The position numbers and the translations under genes were made by a program. Positions 47,556 through 56,465 of a stretch of 64,000 bases of DNA are shown here, piece by piece. This stretch comes from Streptomyces sp. NBC_01689 (lineage in GTDB: Bacteria > Actinomycetota > Actinomycetes > Streptomycetales > Streptomycetaceae). Under the pieces are notes generated by a model that ran no database searches, was not told the DNA's origin, and saw nothing but the letters and a program-made list of their open reading frames with translations. Numbering within the stretch: the first letter of the stretch is position 1; the number at the start of each line of letters is the position of its first letter. Location: contig NZ_CP109592.1 of NCBI RefSeq assembly GCF_036250675.1, positions 6,386,001 through 6,450,000 of the forward strand, in the 5' to 3' direction.

Positions 47556-48577
47556 GCAGCGGGAGGAAGCTGCGGGCCGGACTCGTAGGCCTTGGTTCCA
47601 TGGGGCGTCACCACGCCCGCGTCCTGTCCGGGCTGGAGGGCGTCGAATTCGTCGCCGTCGTCGACCCGATGGGCGACACGTTCGGAGCCGCCCACGGCGC
47701 ACCGGTCCTGGACACCGTCGACCAGCTCATCGGCCTGGGCATCGACTACGCCGTCGTGGCCTGTCCCACGGCGCTGCACGAGCCGGTCGGCATGCAACTC
47801 GCCGAGGCCGGTGTCTGCGCGCTGATCGAGAAGCCGGTCGCCGACACCGTGGAGGGCGCGCACCGTCTCGTCGACGCGTTCGAATCGCGCGGGCTGGTGG
47901 CCGGCGTGGGCCACATCGAGCGGTGCAACCCGGCGCTGCGCTCGCTGCGCGCCCGGCTGGAGGCCGGCGAGCTCGGCGACGTCTACCAGGTCGTCACCCG
48001 CCGCCAGGGTCCCTTCCCGCACCGCATCGCGGACGTCGGCGTGGTCAAGGACCTGGCCACCCACGACATCGACCTCACCGGCTGGGTGACCGGGCGGGAG
48101 TATGTCTCCATCGCCGCGCACACCGTCTCCAAGAGCGGCCGCGAGCACGAGGACATGGTCTCCGCGGTCGGCCGCCTCGACGACGGCACGATGGTCAACC
48201 ACCTGGTCAACTGGCTGAGCCCGCTCAAGGAGCGCTTCACCTCGGTCACCGGAGAGCGTGGCTGTTTCATCGCCGACACCCTCACCGCCGATCTGACATT
48301 CCACTCCAACTCCGCGATGGCGACGGAATGGGAGGCCCTCCAGGCCTTCCGTGGCGTCTCCGAGGGCGACATGATCCGGTACGCCATCCCGAAGCGTGAG
48401 CCGCTCCTGGTCGAACACGAGCTGTTCCGCGATGCCGTGCTCGGCAAGCCCGCCGACATCTGCACCCTGCGTCAGGGCACGCGGACGGTGGAGGTGGCGG
48501 CGGCCGTGCTCGAGTCCGCGCTGGAAAACCGCAGCGTTTCACTTCTTTCGGAGGGCCTGGCCGTTCATGGCAGTTGA
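47552..48577 (+). CDS. Gfo/Idh/MocA family oxidoreductase, UDP-GlcNAc(A) 3-dehydrogenase-like
   Basis: This 341-residue NAD(P)-dependent enzyme has a Rossmann start GLVGLGSMGRHHARVL, the EKP motif (ALIEKPVAD) and the catalytic His segment in VGVVKDLATHDIDLTGW. The GPFPHRIADVGVV stretch is typical of the group that oxidises C3 of UDP-N-acetylhexosamines (WbpB, WlbA, GnnA or archaeal relatives). It should form the 3-keto sugar that the DegT enzyme aminates; their genes overlap by four bases. Whether the 6-oxidation comes before or after is not decided by the sequence. The next gene overlaps its end by 11 bases. Confidence 0.86.
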   Translation: MSSGRKLRAGLVGLGSMGRHHARVLSGLEGVEFVAVVDPMGDTFGAAHGAPVLDTVDQLIGLGIDYAVVACPTALHEPVGMQLAEAGVCALIEKPVADTVEGAHRLVDAFESRGLVAGVGHIERCNPALRSLRARLEAGELGDVYQVVTRRQGPFPHRIADVGVVKDLATHDIDLTGWVTGREYVSIAAHTVSKSGREHEDMVSAVGRLDDGTMVNHLVNWLSPLKERFTSVTGERGCFIADTLTADLTFHSNSAMATEWEALQAFRGVSEGDMIRYAIPKREPLLVEHELFRDAVLGKPADICTLRQGTRTVEVAAAVLESALENRSVSLLSEGLAVHGS

Positions 48578-50150
48578 GAACAACACGTCGGCGGACCGGC
48601 CCGTGCGCGGGCGGATCGTGATGCTCGTCGACAACGGGGTGAACGGCGACTCGCGCGTCCAGAAGGAGGCCAGGTCGGCTGCCGAAGCGGGCTGGGACGT
48701 CGTACTGCTCGGCAAGGCCAAGGGGAAGAAGGCGCAGACCTGGCGGATCGGTGAAGCCGAGGTCCGGCTTCTGTCGGTGCCCGGTCCGATGGCCCGCCGA
48801 CGCCACGAGTACCGGCGTGCCGTGCTTCGTGCCCCTCTGGCCTACCAGCCCGGTCCGCTGGCCGCTCACCAGCTTCAGAAGATCAAGGCCAAGCGTGTCG
48901 ACCTCAGCATCCGGCTGATCCTCGCGCAGCAGGAGGGTTCGGCCCTCGGCCGCCTGCGGCTCGCCGGGCCTCGCCTCCTGACTCGCTTCCTGTACTCCTG
49001 GGTGAAACTGCGCCACCGCAGCACCCTGGCGCTCGAGAAGCGACGCAAGGACATGGACTCCCCTCTGGACCGGTTCACCACCGCCTTCTGGAAGAAGACC
49101 ATGGGTACCCGCGCCTGGCGCAGGCTCGATCCCCATCTCTGGGACTTCGAGCTCGCGTACGGCAAGGTCGTCGACGAGCTCAAGCCCGACCTCATCCACG
49201 CCAACGACTTCCGCATGCTGGGGGTCGGAGCCCGCGCCACGCTGCGCGCCCGCGCCAAGGGCCGGAAGGTCAAACTCGTGTGGGACGCACACGAGTTCCT
49301 GCCCGGGATCAAGCCGTGGAGGTCGCACCCTCGCTGGCACGTCGCCCAGTGCGCACACGAGCTGGAGTACTCGCGGCACGCCGACGCCGTGACGACGGTC
49401 TCGGACACCCTCGCCGGGATGCTCCAGGAGCGGCACGGCCTCAAGGCCCGCCCCACCGTGGTCCTCAACGCGCCCGACGCCGAGCTCTCGCCGGAGGAGG
49501 CGGCCGAGCCCGTTCCGGACCTGCGGGAGCTGTGCGGCATCGGGAACGACGTGCCCCTGACCGTCTACAGCGGTTCCGCCGCTCCGCAGCGAGGCCTCGA
49601 CATCATGGTCGAGTCGCTGCCCCGGCTGCCGGACGTGCACACTGCGTTCGTCGTGCTCAACACCGAGTCCGAGTACATGAGGACCCTTCGGGCGCGGGCG
49701 CAGGAGCTGGGGGTCGGCGAACGGCTGCATCTCGTGCCGTACGTGCCGCACTACCAGGTGGTGCGCTTCCTCGCGGCCGCGGACGCCGGGGTCATCCCGA
49801 TCCATCACTGGCCGAACCACGAGATCGCCCTCATCACCAAGTTCTTCGAGTACTCTCACGCCCGGCTGCCGCTGGTGGTCAGCGATGTGAAGACGATGGG
49901 TTCCATGGTCGAGCAGACCGGCCAGGGTGAGGTGTTCCGGGCCGAGGACGTGGAGGACTACGTTCGCGCGGTGAAGTCCGTGCTGGGCGACGCCGAGCGC
50001 TACCGGAGCGTCTACGACAAGCCGGGGCTCCTCGACCAGTGGACCTGGGAGGCCCAGGCCGACGTGCTGGACGAGGTCTACAGCGGGCTGCTGCCCGGAA
50101 GCGGGGCCCGGCAGACGGCCGAGCAGAGACCGGTGGAGGCACGGACATGA
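48567..50150 (+). CDS. glycosyltransferase family 4 protein
   Basis: This 527-residue enzyme has two Rossmann domains of the GT-B fold: the N-terminal part with VMLVDNGVNGDSRVQKEA, a long basic insertion (about 70-180) and DLIHANDFRMLGVGA; the C-terminal part with VYSGSAAPQRGLDIMVESL and FFEYSHARLPLVVSDVKTM, where the Glu is the usual nucleotide-sugar contact. It should transfer a sugar from a nucleotide donor to a growing glycan in the cytoplasm. The insertion is longer than in typical GT4 enzymes. The ATG at 48567 follows GGAGG by 12 bases and lies inside the end of the previous gene. Its stop overlaps the GT2 start. Confidence 0.88.
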   Translation: MAVENNTSADRPVRGRIVMLVDNGVNGDSRVQKEARSAAEAGWDVVLLGKAKGKKAQTWRIGEAEVRLLSVPGPMARRRHEYRRAVLRAPLAYQPGPLAAHQLQKIKAKRVDLSIRLILAQQEGSALGRLRLAGPRLLTRFLYSWVKLRHRSTLALEKRRKDMDSPLDRFTTAFWKKTMGTRAWRRLDPHLWDFELAYGKVVDELKPDLIHANDFRMLGVGARATLRARAKGRKVKLVWDAHEFLPGIKPWRSHPRWHVAQCAHELEYSRHADAVTTVSDTLAGMLQERHGLKARPTVVLNAPDAELSPEEAAEPVPDLRELCGIGNDVPLTVYSGSAAPQRGLDIMVESLPRLPDVHTAFVVLNTESEYMRTLRARAQELGVGERLHLVPYVPHYQVVRFLAAADAGVIPIHHWPNHEIALITKFFEYSHARLPLVVSDVKTMGSMVEQTGQGEVFRAEDVEDYVRAVKSVLGDAERYRSVYDKPGLLDQWTWEAQADVLDEVYSGLLPGSGARQTAEQRPVEART

Positions 50151-51826
50151 GTGGCACACCCGACGTCAGCGTCGTCGTCGCGGTCTACAACACCATGCCC
50201 TATCTGACGGAGTGCCTGAACTCCCTGATCGGGCAGAGCATCGGCCGGGACAGGCTGGAGATCGTCGCGGTCGACGACGGCTCCACCGACGACAGCGGTG
50301 CCGAACTCGATCGCTTCGCGGAACGGTACCCAGGCACCGTCAAGGTGCTTCACCAGGCCAACTCCGGTGGCCCGGCCGCCCCCAGCAACCGCGCGCTGGA
50401 CATCGCCACGGGCCGCTACGTCTACTTCATCGGCTCCGACGACTACCTCGGCGAGGAAGCGCTGGAGCGCATGGTGGCCTGCGCCGACGAGCACGGCTCC
50501 GACGTCGTCGTCGGCAAGATGGTCGGCACGAACGGCCGCTACGTCCACCAGGCTCTCTACAAGAAGAACAACCCGGACGTCGGCCTCACCGACTCCGCCC
50601 TGCCGTGGACGCTCGCCAACACCAAACTGTTCCGGCGCGACATGGTCGAACAGCACGGGCTGCGCTTCCCCGAGCACCTGCCCGTGGGCAGCGACCAGCC
50701 GTTCACCATCGAGGCCTGCGTACGCGCGCGGAAGATCTCCGTGGTGGCCGACTACACCTGCTACTACGCGGTGAAGCGGGGCGACGCCAGCAACATCACC
50801 TACCGCGCCGACCACCTGGCGCGGCTGCGGTGCGCCGTGGAGATCATGGATTTCACGGCCGGTCTCCTCGAGGCGGGTCCGGAGCGCGACGCCGTACTGC
50901 GCCGGCACTTCACCTGGGAAGTGGCCAAGCTCGTCCAGGACGACTTCCCCGTGCTCGACCGTGAGCTCCAGCGTGAGCTCTGCGCGGGCGTCGCACGGCT
51001 CGCCGAGGCCTACTTGACCGACGGCATCCGTGACGCCATGGACGTCAAGCGCCGGGTGCGTATCTGTCTGGCCCGGGCAGGCGCGGTCGACGAACTGTGC
51101 GAGGCGATCACCTCGGAGAAGGCGAACGGGGCTCCGCCGTTCGTCGTCGAGGGCGAGAGTGCCTACGCCCGCTACCCCGGTTTCCGCGATCCTCGCATCG
51201 GTCTGTCCGACCGCTGTTACGAGCTGGTCGGGGAGGCCGTCCCCGGCCGTCTCGCGCAGGGCACCGAACTGCTCGCGTCCGCCTGGGAACAGGAGGGCGA
51301 AGGGATCACGTACGCCGCCACCCTGCGGCTGCCGGTCCTCGGCGACGTCGACGGAGCCGTGCTGCGTCTCGCCCAGGGCGCCATGCCCGCGTCCGCGGAC
51401 AAGGCCAAGGCCAGAAAGCTCCCGAAGAGCCGCGAACTCCCGCCTCCCGTGGGCGCGTTCACGACCGAAACCAGCGAGGACGGCGCGTCCACCGTGCTCC
51501 ACGCGCGGGTGCCGCTCGACCGGAGCCCGGCCAAGCTGGGTGTACGGGTCTATCTCGACGTAGCCGGATCGACCTACGAGATCCCCGTACGCGGCGTGGA
51601 CAAGCCCATGCCGCTGGCGCGCCGTTGGGGAGCTTACGAGACTCCGTACTTCGCGCGGGCGACGGTGAATCCCAAGGGCCGTGTGGTGATCACCACGGGT
51701 CCCCTGCACCGGCCGAAGCCGCCCCTGGTCTCCCGGGCGAAGTCGGCCCTCGCCCGGCGACTGAAATCCCGATCCGCGGGCCCGAAGGCGAGCGGTTCCC
51801 CCACGAGCCGTGCGAAAAGGAAGTAG
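50147..51826 (+). CDS. TarS/TarP-like glycosyltransferase family 2 protein
   Basis: This 559-residue enzyme has a GT-A domain at residues 1-240: VSVVVAVYNTMPYLTECLNS, VDDGSTDDSG, NSGGPAAPSNRAL, the DxD-type IGSDDY (Asp98, Asp99), then EHGSDVVVGKMVGTNGR and LPVGSDQPFTIEA with the catalytic acid, and CYYAVKR. The same series of motifs, in the same order, is found in the S. aureus wall teichoic acid GlcNAc transferases TarS and TarP. A linker and a beta-rich C-terminal module follow, with a basic tail, as in TarS. It should decorate a polyol-phosphate polymer. The ATG overlaps the previous stop, after GGAGG. The similarity is from recall, not from a search. Confidence 0.82.
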   Translation: MSGTPDVSVVVAVYNTMPYLTECLNSLIGQSIGRDRLEIVAVDDGSTDDSGAELDRFAERYPGTVKVLHQANSGGPAAPSNRALDIATGRYVYFIGSDDYLGEEALERMVACADEHGSDVVVGKMVGTNGRYVHQALYKKNNPDVGLTDSALPWTLANTKLFRRDMVEQHGLRFPEHLPVGSDQPFTIEACVRARKISVVADYTCYYAVKRGDASNITYRADHLARLRCAVEIMDFTAGLLEAGPERDAVLRRHFTWEVAKLVQDDFPVLDRELQRELCAGVARLAEAYLTDGIRDAMDVKRRVRICLARAGAVDELCEAITSEKANGAPPFVVEGESAYARYPGFRDPRIGLSDRCYELVGEAVPGRLAQGTELLASAWEQEGEGITYAATLRLPVLGDVDGAVLRLAQGAMPASADKAKARKLPKSRELPPPVGAFTTETSEDGASTVLHARVPLDRSPAKLGVRVYLDVAGSTYEIPVRGVDKPMPLARRWGAYETPYFARATVNPKGRVVITTGPLHRPKPPLVSRAKSALARRLKSRSAGPKASGSPTSRAKRK

Positions 51827-51835
51827 CGACCGTCC

Positions 51836-53119
51836 ATGAACATCTGTGTAGTAGCCCTCGGCAAGATCGGGCTTCCGCTGGCCGTGCAGTTCGCGTCCAA
51901 GGGACACCGGGTCATCGGCGCGGACGTCAACGAGAAGGTCGTCGAGCTGGTCAACGCCGGCACCGAGCCGTTCCCCGGTGAGCACGACCTGGACGTCAAG
52001 CTCAAGCAGGCCGTCGACGCCGGTCTGCTGAGCGCGACGACGGACACCGCGAAAGCGGTCGCGCAGTCCGAGGCCGTGGTCGTGGTGGTCCCGCTGTTCG
52101 TCGACGTGGAAGGCACGCCGGACTTCGGCTGGATGGACTCCGCGACGAAGGCCATCGCCCAGGGCCTCAAGCCGGGCACGCTCGTCTCCTACGAGACCAC
52201 ACTGCCGGTCGGTACCACCCGCACCCGCTGGGCGCCGATGCTGGCCGAGGCCTCGGGCCTGACCCCGGGGGAGGACTTCCACCTGGTCTTCTCGCCGGAG
52301 CGGGTCCTCACCGGGCGTGTCTTCTCCGACCTGCGCCGCTACCCCAAGCTGGTCGGCGGCGTCGACGAGGCGTCGACCGCGCGGGGCGTGGAGTTCTACG
52401 AGCAGGTGCTCGACTTCGACGAGCGCGCCGACCTGCCGCGGCCGAACGGCGTCTGGGACCTGGGCACCGCCGAGGCCTCCGAGCTCGCCAAGCTCGCCGA
52501 GACCACCTACCGCGACGTCAACATCGGCCTGGCCAACCAGTTCGCGCGCTTCGCCGACAGCAACGGCATCGACGTCAAGAAGGTCATCGAGGCCTGCAAC
52601 TCACAGCCGTACAGCCACATCCACCAGCCGGGTATCGCCGTCGGCGGCCACTGCATCCCGATCTATCCGCGGATGTACCTGTGGAACGACCCGTCCGCGA
52701 CCGTGGTCCGTTCCGCGCGCGAGGCGAACGCGGCGATGCCGGAGTACGCCGTGGACCTGCTGGCGGCCGCCTACGGCGACCTGGCCGGGGCGAATGTCCT
52801 GGTGCTGGGCGCTGCCTACCGCGGCGGCGTGAAGGAGACGGCCTTCTCCGGCGTCTTCCCGACTGTCGAGGCGCTCAGGGCCCGTGGCGCCGTCCCGTTC
52901 GTCTCGGACCCGATGTACACGGCCGAGGAACTGGCGGCGCACGGTCTGCCGCCGCACGCCGGTGAGAAGGTCACCGCGGCGATCCTGCAGGCCGACCACG
53001 CCGAGTACCGGACGCTGGTCCCGGCGGACCTGCCGGACGTCACGGTCCTGGTCGACGGACGCCGCACGACCGACCCGGAGGCCTGGAAGGGCGTCCGCCG
53101 GGTTGTCATCGGAGGCTGA
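51836..53119 (+). CDS. UDP-N-acetylglucosamine/mannosamine 6-dehydrogenase, WbpA/WecC-like
   Basis: This 427-residue enzyme oxidises C6 of a UDP-sugar to a carboxylate with two NAD+. It has the Rossmann start VVALGKIGLPLAVQFA, ETTLPVGTT, FSPERVLTGR, the catalytic Cys273 in VGGHCIPIYP and the C-terminal domain LGAAYRGGVKETAFS. The FSPERVL/GGHCIP pattern fits the N-acetylhexosamine group more than the UDP-glucose group. It follows the GT2 gene by nine bases and is closed by a terminator, so the run from 46440 to 53119 is one operon. Together with the aminotransferase, 3-dehydrogenase and acetyltransferase it fits a route to UDP-2,3-diacetamido-2,3-dideoxy-glucuronic acid. Confidence 0.9.
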   Translation: MNICVVALGKIGLPLAVQFASKGHRVIGADVNEKVVELVNAGTEPFPGEHDLDVKLKQAVDAGLLSATTDTAKAVAQSEAVVVVVPLFVDVEGTPDFGWMDSATKAIAQGLKPGTLVSYETTLPVGTTRTRWAPMLAEASGLTPGEDFHLVFSPERVLTGRVFSDLRRYPKLVGGVDEASTARGVEFYEQVLDFDERADLPRPNGVWDLGTAEASELAKLAETTYRDVNIGLANQFARFADSNGIDVKKVIEACNSQPYSHIHQPGIAVGGHCIPIYPRMYLWNDPSATVVRSAREANAAMPEYAVDLLAAAYGDLAGANVLVLGAAYRGGVKETAFSGVFPTVEALRARGAVPFVSDPMYTAEELAAHGLPPHAGEKVTAAILQADHAEYRTLVPADLPDVTVLVDGRRTTDPEAWKGVRRVVIGG

Positions 53120-53135
53120 CACCCACCCGCACCTG

Positions 53136-53168
53136 ATGGGCCCGTCCGGGCGTACGGGACGGGCCCAT
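53136..53168 (+). terminator. terminator at the end of the glycan operon
   Basis: ATGGGCCCGTCC pairs with GGACGGGCCCAT (12 bp) around a 9-base loop, 17 bases after the dehydrogenase stop. Confidence 0.85.
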
Positions 53169-53242
53169 GCGGTGAAGCGGAAGGGGAGAGCCGTCGGAAC
53201 AGGGTCCCGGCACCGGCGCCTCGGACCGCCTGGACGTCGTCA

Positions 53243-53248
53243 TATGAT
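53243..53248 (+). promoter_or_regulatory. -10 box ahead of the membrane-protein gene
   Basis: TATGAT is a near-perfect -10 hexamer; the -35 region is weak. A transcript start near 53255 favours the GTG at 53301 as start codon over the ATG at 53244, which overlaps the box. Confidence 0.5.
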
Positions 53249-53300
53249 CCGACCCTGGCCACGCTGCCGGGGTTGGCCGCTCACTGCTCAGGATCCTCAC

Positions 53301-54635
53301 GTGCCCGCTGTTCTCACCGCCGTCACCGCGTCCTCCACGGCGCGGATCGCTGCCCGGGTACGCGGCAGCCGGTCCGCTCTGCCGCTGGCGATCTGTGCGC
53401 TGTACGCGGTGTTCCAGCTCGTCGCGGGGCCGCAGTGGACGATGTTCCCGGATTCCTACCGGTACGCGCGGGCGGCGGAGCAGTATCTCGGCGCCTCACG
53501 AGAGGAAGCGCATCGCACGGCGCTGGCCGCCTACTGTGCCAGCCGCGCCGACCGCACGGCGCACGACGAGCGGCTTCAGCCGATGGTCCACGAGAGCCGG
53601 AACGTCCTCAAGGCCGCTGCCGAGCGCTCCTGCCTCGAGCGGTGGACCGACGCTCCCGACATCACCACCGGCGACCCGCGCTACCAGGCCATCTTCTCCG
53701 GCCGACCGGGCTATCCCCTGCTCGCGGCGCCGTTCGTCGGAGCGTTCGGAGTGCTGCAGGGGATGCGGCTGCTGGGGGCGGTCGTGGCAGCAGGGGGCTC
53801 GCTGCTCGTGTTCGGACTGCTGGGCTGTGCGGGGCTGAGCCGGCGAGCCGCGGCGGCCGGACAGGTGGCTTTCCTCGCCACACCGCTCGGCTGGTGGAGT
53901 GCCCAGGCGTTGAGCGAGGGGCTGTTCACGGTGTGTGTGCTGGGCGTGCTCTGGGGCGGTCTGCTGCTGCTCAGAGGCCGGTCCCTGGTGCGGGGGGGTG
54001 CTCTGGTGACCCTCGGTTACCTGGCCGGCGGGGTCACCCGCTACTCGTCGGCCCTGGTGCTGGCGGTTGTCCTCGGCGCGGCCGCGACGTGGGCTCTGTG
54101 CCTCCGGCCTCCGTGGCGCCACCGGGGTACGGTCGTCCTCGCGGTGTCTTCCGCGCTGGCGGCCGCCGGGGTCCTCGCCGCCATGCGGTTTCTCGGCCTG
54201 GCCTCCTCGCAGGCCACCCTTCAGGACACCTTCACCCATCACTTCGACGCTCCGGAGATCGCCGATCCCTGGAGCGCGCTGCTGGGTCTCGCCGTCCGGT
54301 TCGCGCGGGACTGGATCGCCCAGCAGGCGGGCCTCCCGTACTTTCTGGTCCTCACGGGCCTCGCGACCTGGGCGCTGGCCCGGCACGGCAGGGGACTGGG
54401 CCTGCTCGCCGTGGCCACCGCGTTCACCGGGGCCTCCGCGGTCCTGGCCCACCCGCTCGTCCAGGAGGCCGACCGCCTCGGTGTCCTGATGTGGACGCCC
54501 GTGGTGCTCGGCCTGCCCCTCCTCGTCGACCGTCACTGGTCCTCGGGGCCGGTGACGGAGACGGAGCTTCGGCGTGCCGGCCCAGGGCTGCCCGAGGCGC
54601 GGGCCGGAGCCCGCCCCGCTGATCAGGAGCGCTGA
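53301..54635 (+). CDS. multipass membrane protein, GT-C glycosyltransferase-like
   Basis: This protein of about 444 residues has a first membrane segment (LPLAICALYAVFQLVAG), then an outer loop with FPDSYRYARAAEQYLG, and about eight more membrane segments with LATPLGWWSAQALSEGLF and GGVTRYSSALV. An acidic-aromatic outer loop after the first segment is the layout of GT-C enzymes that use polyprenyl-phosphate sugars. It may add a sugar outside the membrane, but no family can be named surely. AGGA lies seven bases before the GTG. It follows the glycan operon with its own promoter and is convergent with the acetyltransferase gene. Confidence 0.7.
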   Translation: MPAVLTAVTASSTARIAARVRGSRSALPLAICALYAVFQLVAGPQWTMFPDSYRYARAAEQYLGASREEAHRTALAAYCASRADRTAHDERLQPMVHESRNVLKAAAERSCLERWTDAPDITTGDPRYQAIFSGRPGYPLLAAPFVGAFGVLQGMRLLGAVVAAGGSLLVFGLLGCAGLSRRAAAAGQVAFLATPLGWWSAQALSEGLFTVCVLGVLWGGLLLLRGRSLVRGGALVTLGYLAGGVTRYSSALVLAVVLGAAATWALCLRPPWRHRGTVVLAVSSALAAAGVLAAMRFLGLASSQATLQDTFTHHFDAPEIADPWSALLGLAVRFARDWIAQQAGLPYFLVLTGLATWALARHGRGLGLLAVATAFTGASAVLAHPLVQEADRLGVLMWTPVVLGLPLLVDRHWSSGPVTETELRRAGPGLPEARAGARPADQER

Positions 54636-54784
54636 TCCGGAAGTCCCGACCGTCATGAGCGGCGATCCTGCTCGCGGAGGGTTCTGACCGACTGCTGCTC
54701 AGCGGCGACAGGGGCAGCCGGGCGGAGACCGGGAAGACCCGTCTCCCCGACGGACGCGACGACGTCCGCCCGGTTCGTCGGGTC

Positions 54785-55387
54785 TCAGGCGCTCTGTTCG
54801 ACGAGGGCGCCGTCCTTCTCCTCGTAGAGGCTGCCGGTCCGCGGGCACTCCCACACTCCAGCCTCGCCCGTGTGTTCGACCAGCTTGACGCCGGCCCTGC
54901 CGACCCAGCCGACCTGTCGCGCGGGAACGCCGACGACCAGCGCGAAGTCCGGCACGTCCTTGGTGACGACTGCACCGGCGGCCACCATGGCCCAGCGGCC
55001 GATGCTGATCGGGGCGACGCAGACCGCGCGGGCACCGATCGAGGCGCCGTCGGCGATCTTCACACCGACGGCTTCCCAGTCGCCACCGCGCTTCTGCTTG
55101 CCCTCGGGGTCCACGGAGCGCGGGTTGTGATCGTTGGTGAGAACCACGGCTGGACCGATGAAGACACCGTCACCGAGTTCGGCGGGCTCGTAGACGAGCG
55201 CGTAATTCTGCAGCTTGCAGTTGTCGCCCATACGTACGCCCGAACCTACGTACGCGCCACGACCGATCACACAGCCTTCGCCGAGGCGGGCACCGTCGCG
55301 GATCTGCGCGAGGTCCCAGACGCTGCTTCCCGCGCCGATCTCGGCGGTCTCGTCGACCTGGGCGCTGGGCTGGACCCTGTAGTTCAC
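54785..55387 (-). CDS. left-handed beta-helix acetyltransferase, WbpD/WlbB-like
   Basis: This 200-residue enzyme is built from hexapeptide repeats (I-G-A-G-S, L-G-E-G, V-I-G-R-G and so on) from residue 3 to about 165, with FIGPAVVLTNDHNPRSVDP, the loop that holds the catalytic His/Asn in UDP-3-amino-sugar N-acetyltransferases, and the end motif VTKDVPDFALVVGVPARQVGWVGRAG, shared with WbpD/WlbB. It should acetylate the C3 amino group made by the DegT enzyme, with acetyl-CoA. The GTG start is preceded by a weak AAAGGCAG. It lies on the strand opposite to the rest of the pathway, next to the rplU promoter region. Confidence 0.86.
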   Translation of the reverse strand: MNYRVQPSAQVDETAEIGAGSSVWDLAQIRDGARLGEGCVIGRGAYVGSGVRMGDNCKLQNYALVYEPAELGDGVFIGPAVVLTNDHNPRSVDPEGKQKRGGDWEAVGVKIADGASIGARAVCVAPISIGRWAMVAAGAVVTKDVPDFALVVGVPARQVGWVGRAGVKLVEHTGEAGVWECPRTGSLYEEKDGALVEQSA

Positions 55388-55534
55388 TTGTCTGCCTTTC
55401 GGTGTCCGGGTTCGGTTGGGGAGCATACGGGTGAGGCGGGTTCGCCTCCGCCGTGCGCCCCTGACGGTGGGCGGCGGAGGCCGCGGCCCCTTCGAGAAGG
55501 GGCGGCGAGCCCGGGCCGCCCCCGGGGTCCCGGT

Positions 55535-55563
55535 TTGACCCCTCAAGCCGGGCCCCGTAGCCT
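55535..55563 (+). promoter_or_regulatory. vegetative promoter of rplU-rpmA
   Basis: TTGACC and TAGCCT are separated by 17 bases, an excellent HrdB-type match. Transcription would start near 55570, giving a 5' leader of about 146 bases before rplU. Confidence 0.72.
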
Positions 55564-55715
55564 TGACCGTCGGCGTGTCCCTTGACGCGCCACACCCCCG
55601 TAAACCTCTTCCTCCTGGATCGTGCGAGCTTCGTGTTCCGCGCACCGGGAGAGGCCGCTCGCGCGAGTCGGCGGCTGGACTGCGGGGTTCCGTTCCGAGC
55701 GAAAGAGAGATCCGC

Positions 55716-56036
55716 GTGTACGCCATCGTGCGCAGCGGTGGTCGCCAGCACAAGGTTGCTGTCGGCGACATCGTTGAGGTTGACAAGATTTCCACCGCCA
55801 AGGTTGGCGACACGGTCGAGCTCTCGACCCTGCTCGTTGTCGACGGCGAAGCCGTGACGAGCGACCCCTGGGTCCTTGCCGGCATCAAGGTCCAGGCCGA
55901 GGTCGTGGACCACCACAAGGGCGTCAAGATCGACATCCTTCGCTACAAGAACAAGACCGGCTACCGCCGTCGTCAGGGCCACCGCCAGCAGTACACGGCG
56001 ATCAAGGTCACTGAGATCCCCGCGGCTGCGAAGTAA
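55716..56036 (+). CDS. rplU: 50S ribosomal protein L21
   Basis: This 106-residue large-subunit protein binds 23S rRNA. The start [13 protein letters not shown] and the C-terminal [17 protein letters not shown] are family signatures. GAAAGAGAG precedes the GTG. It lies 16 bp before rpmA, the universal L21-L27 pair. Confidence 0.97.
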   Translation: MYAIVRSGGRQHKVAVGDIVEVDKISTAKVGDTVELSTLLVVDGEAVTSDPWVLAGIKVQAEVVDHHKGVKIDILRYKNKTGYRRRQGHRQQYTAIKVTEIPAAAK

Positions 56037-56052
56037 GGGTAGGGACTGAGAC

Positions 56053-56307
56053 ATGGCACACAAGAAGGGCGCATCGTCCACTCGGAACGGTCGCGACTCC
56101 AACGCTCAGCGGCTCGGTGTGAAGCGCTTCGGCGGTCAGACCGTCAACGCCGGTGAGATCCTGGTCCGCCAGCGTGGCACCCACTTCCACCCCGGCGCCA
56201 GCGTCGGCCGTGGCAAGGACGACACGCTGTTCGCGCTGGCCGCCGGTGCGGTCGAGTTCGGCACGCACCGTGGCCGCAAGGTCGTGAACATCGTTCCGGT
56301 CGCCTGA
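56053..56307 (+). CDS. rpmA: 50S ribosomal protein L27
   Basis: This 84-residue protein sits near the peptidyl-transferase centre. [20 protein letters not shown] is the expected N-terminus without the cleaved extension known in Firmicutes, and [18 protein letters not shown] is the conserved core. GGGACTGAG lies before the ATG. A hairpin terminator 87 bp downstream ends most transcripts before obgE. Confidence 0.97.
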   Translation: MAHKKGASSTRNGRDSNAQRLGVKRFGGQTVNAGEILVRQRGTHFHPGASVGRGKDDTLFALAAGAVEFGTHRGRKVVNIVPVA

Positions 56308-56393
56308 TCGAGTCCCGTCGAGGCTGACCCGGTTCCACGCGCACCGGATCGCATGCCTCGGGGCCCAGGCTCCGTAGAACAGAGTTCTTCGCG

Positions 56394-56434
56394 AGGCGGA
56401 CCTCACTTCCCCCACGGGAAGTGGGTCCGCCTTT
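56394..56434 (+). terminator. terminator after rpmA
   Basis: AGGCGGACC-T-CACTTCCC pairs with GGGAAGTGGGTCCGCCT with one bulge and a CCAC loop, followed by TTTC. Confidence 0.85.
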
Positions 56435-56465
56435 CGCGTGTTACGTAAGAGACATTCCGTACGTG

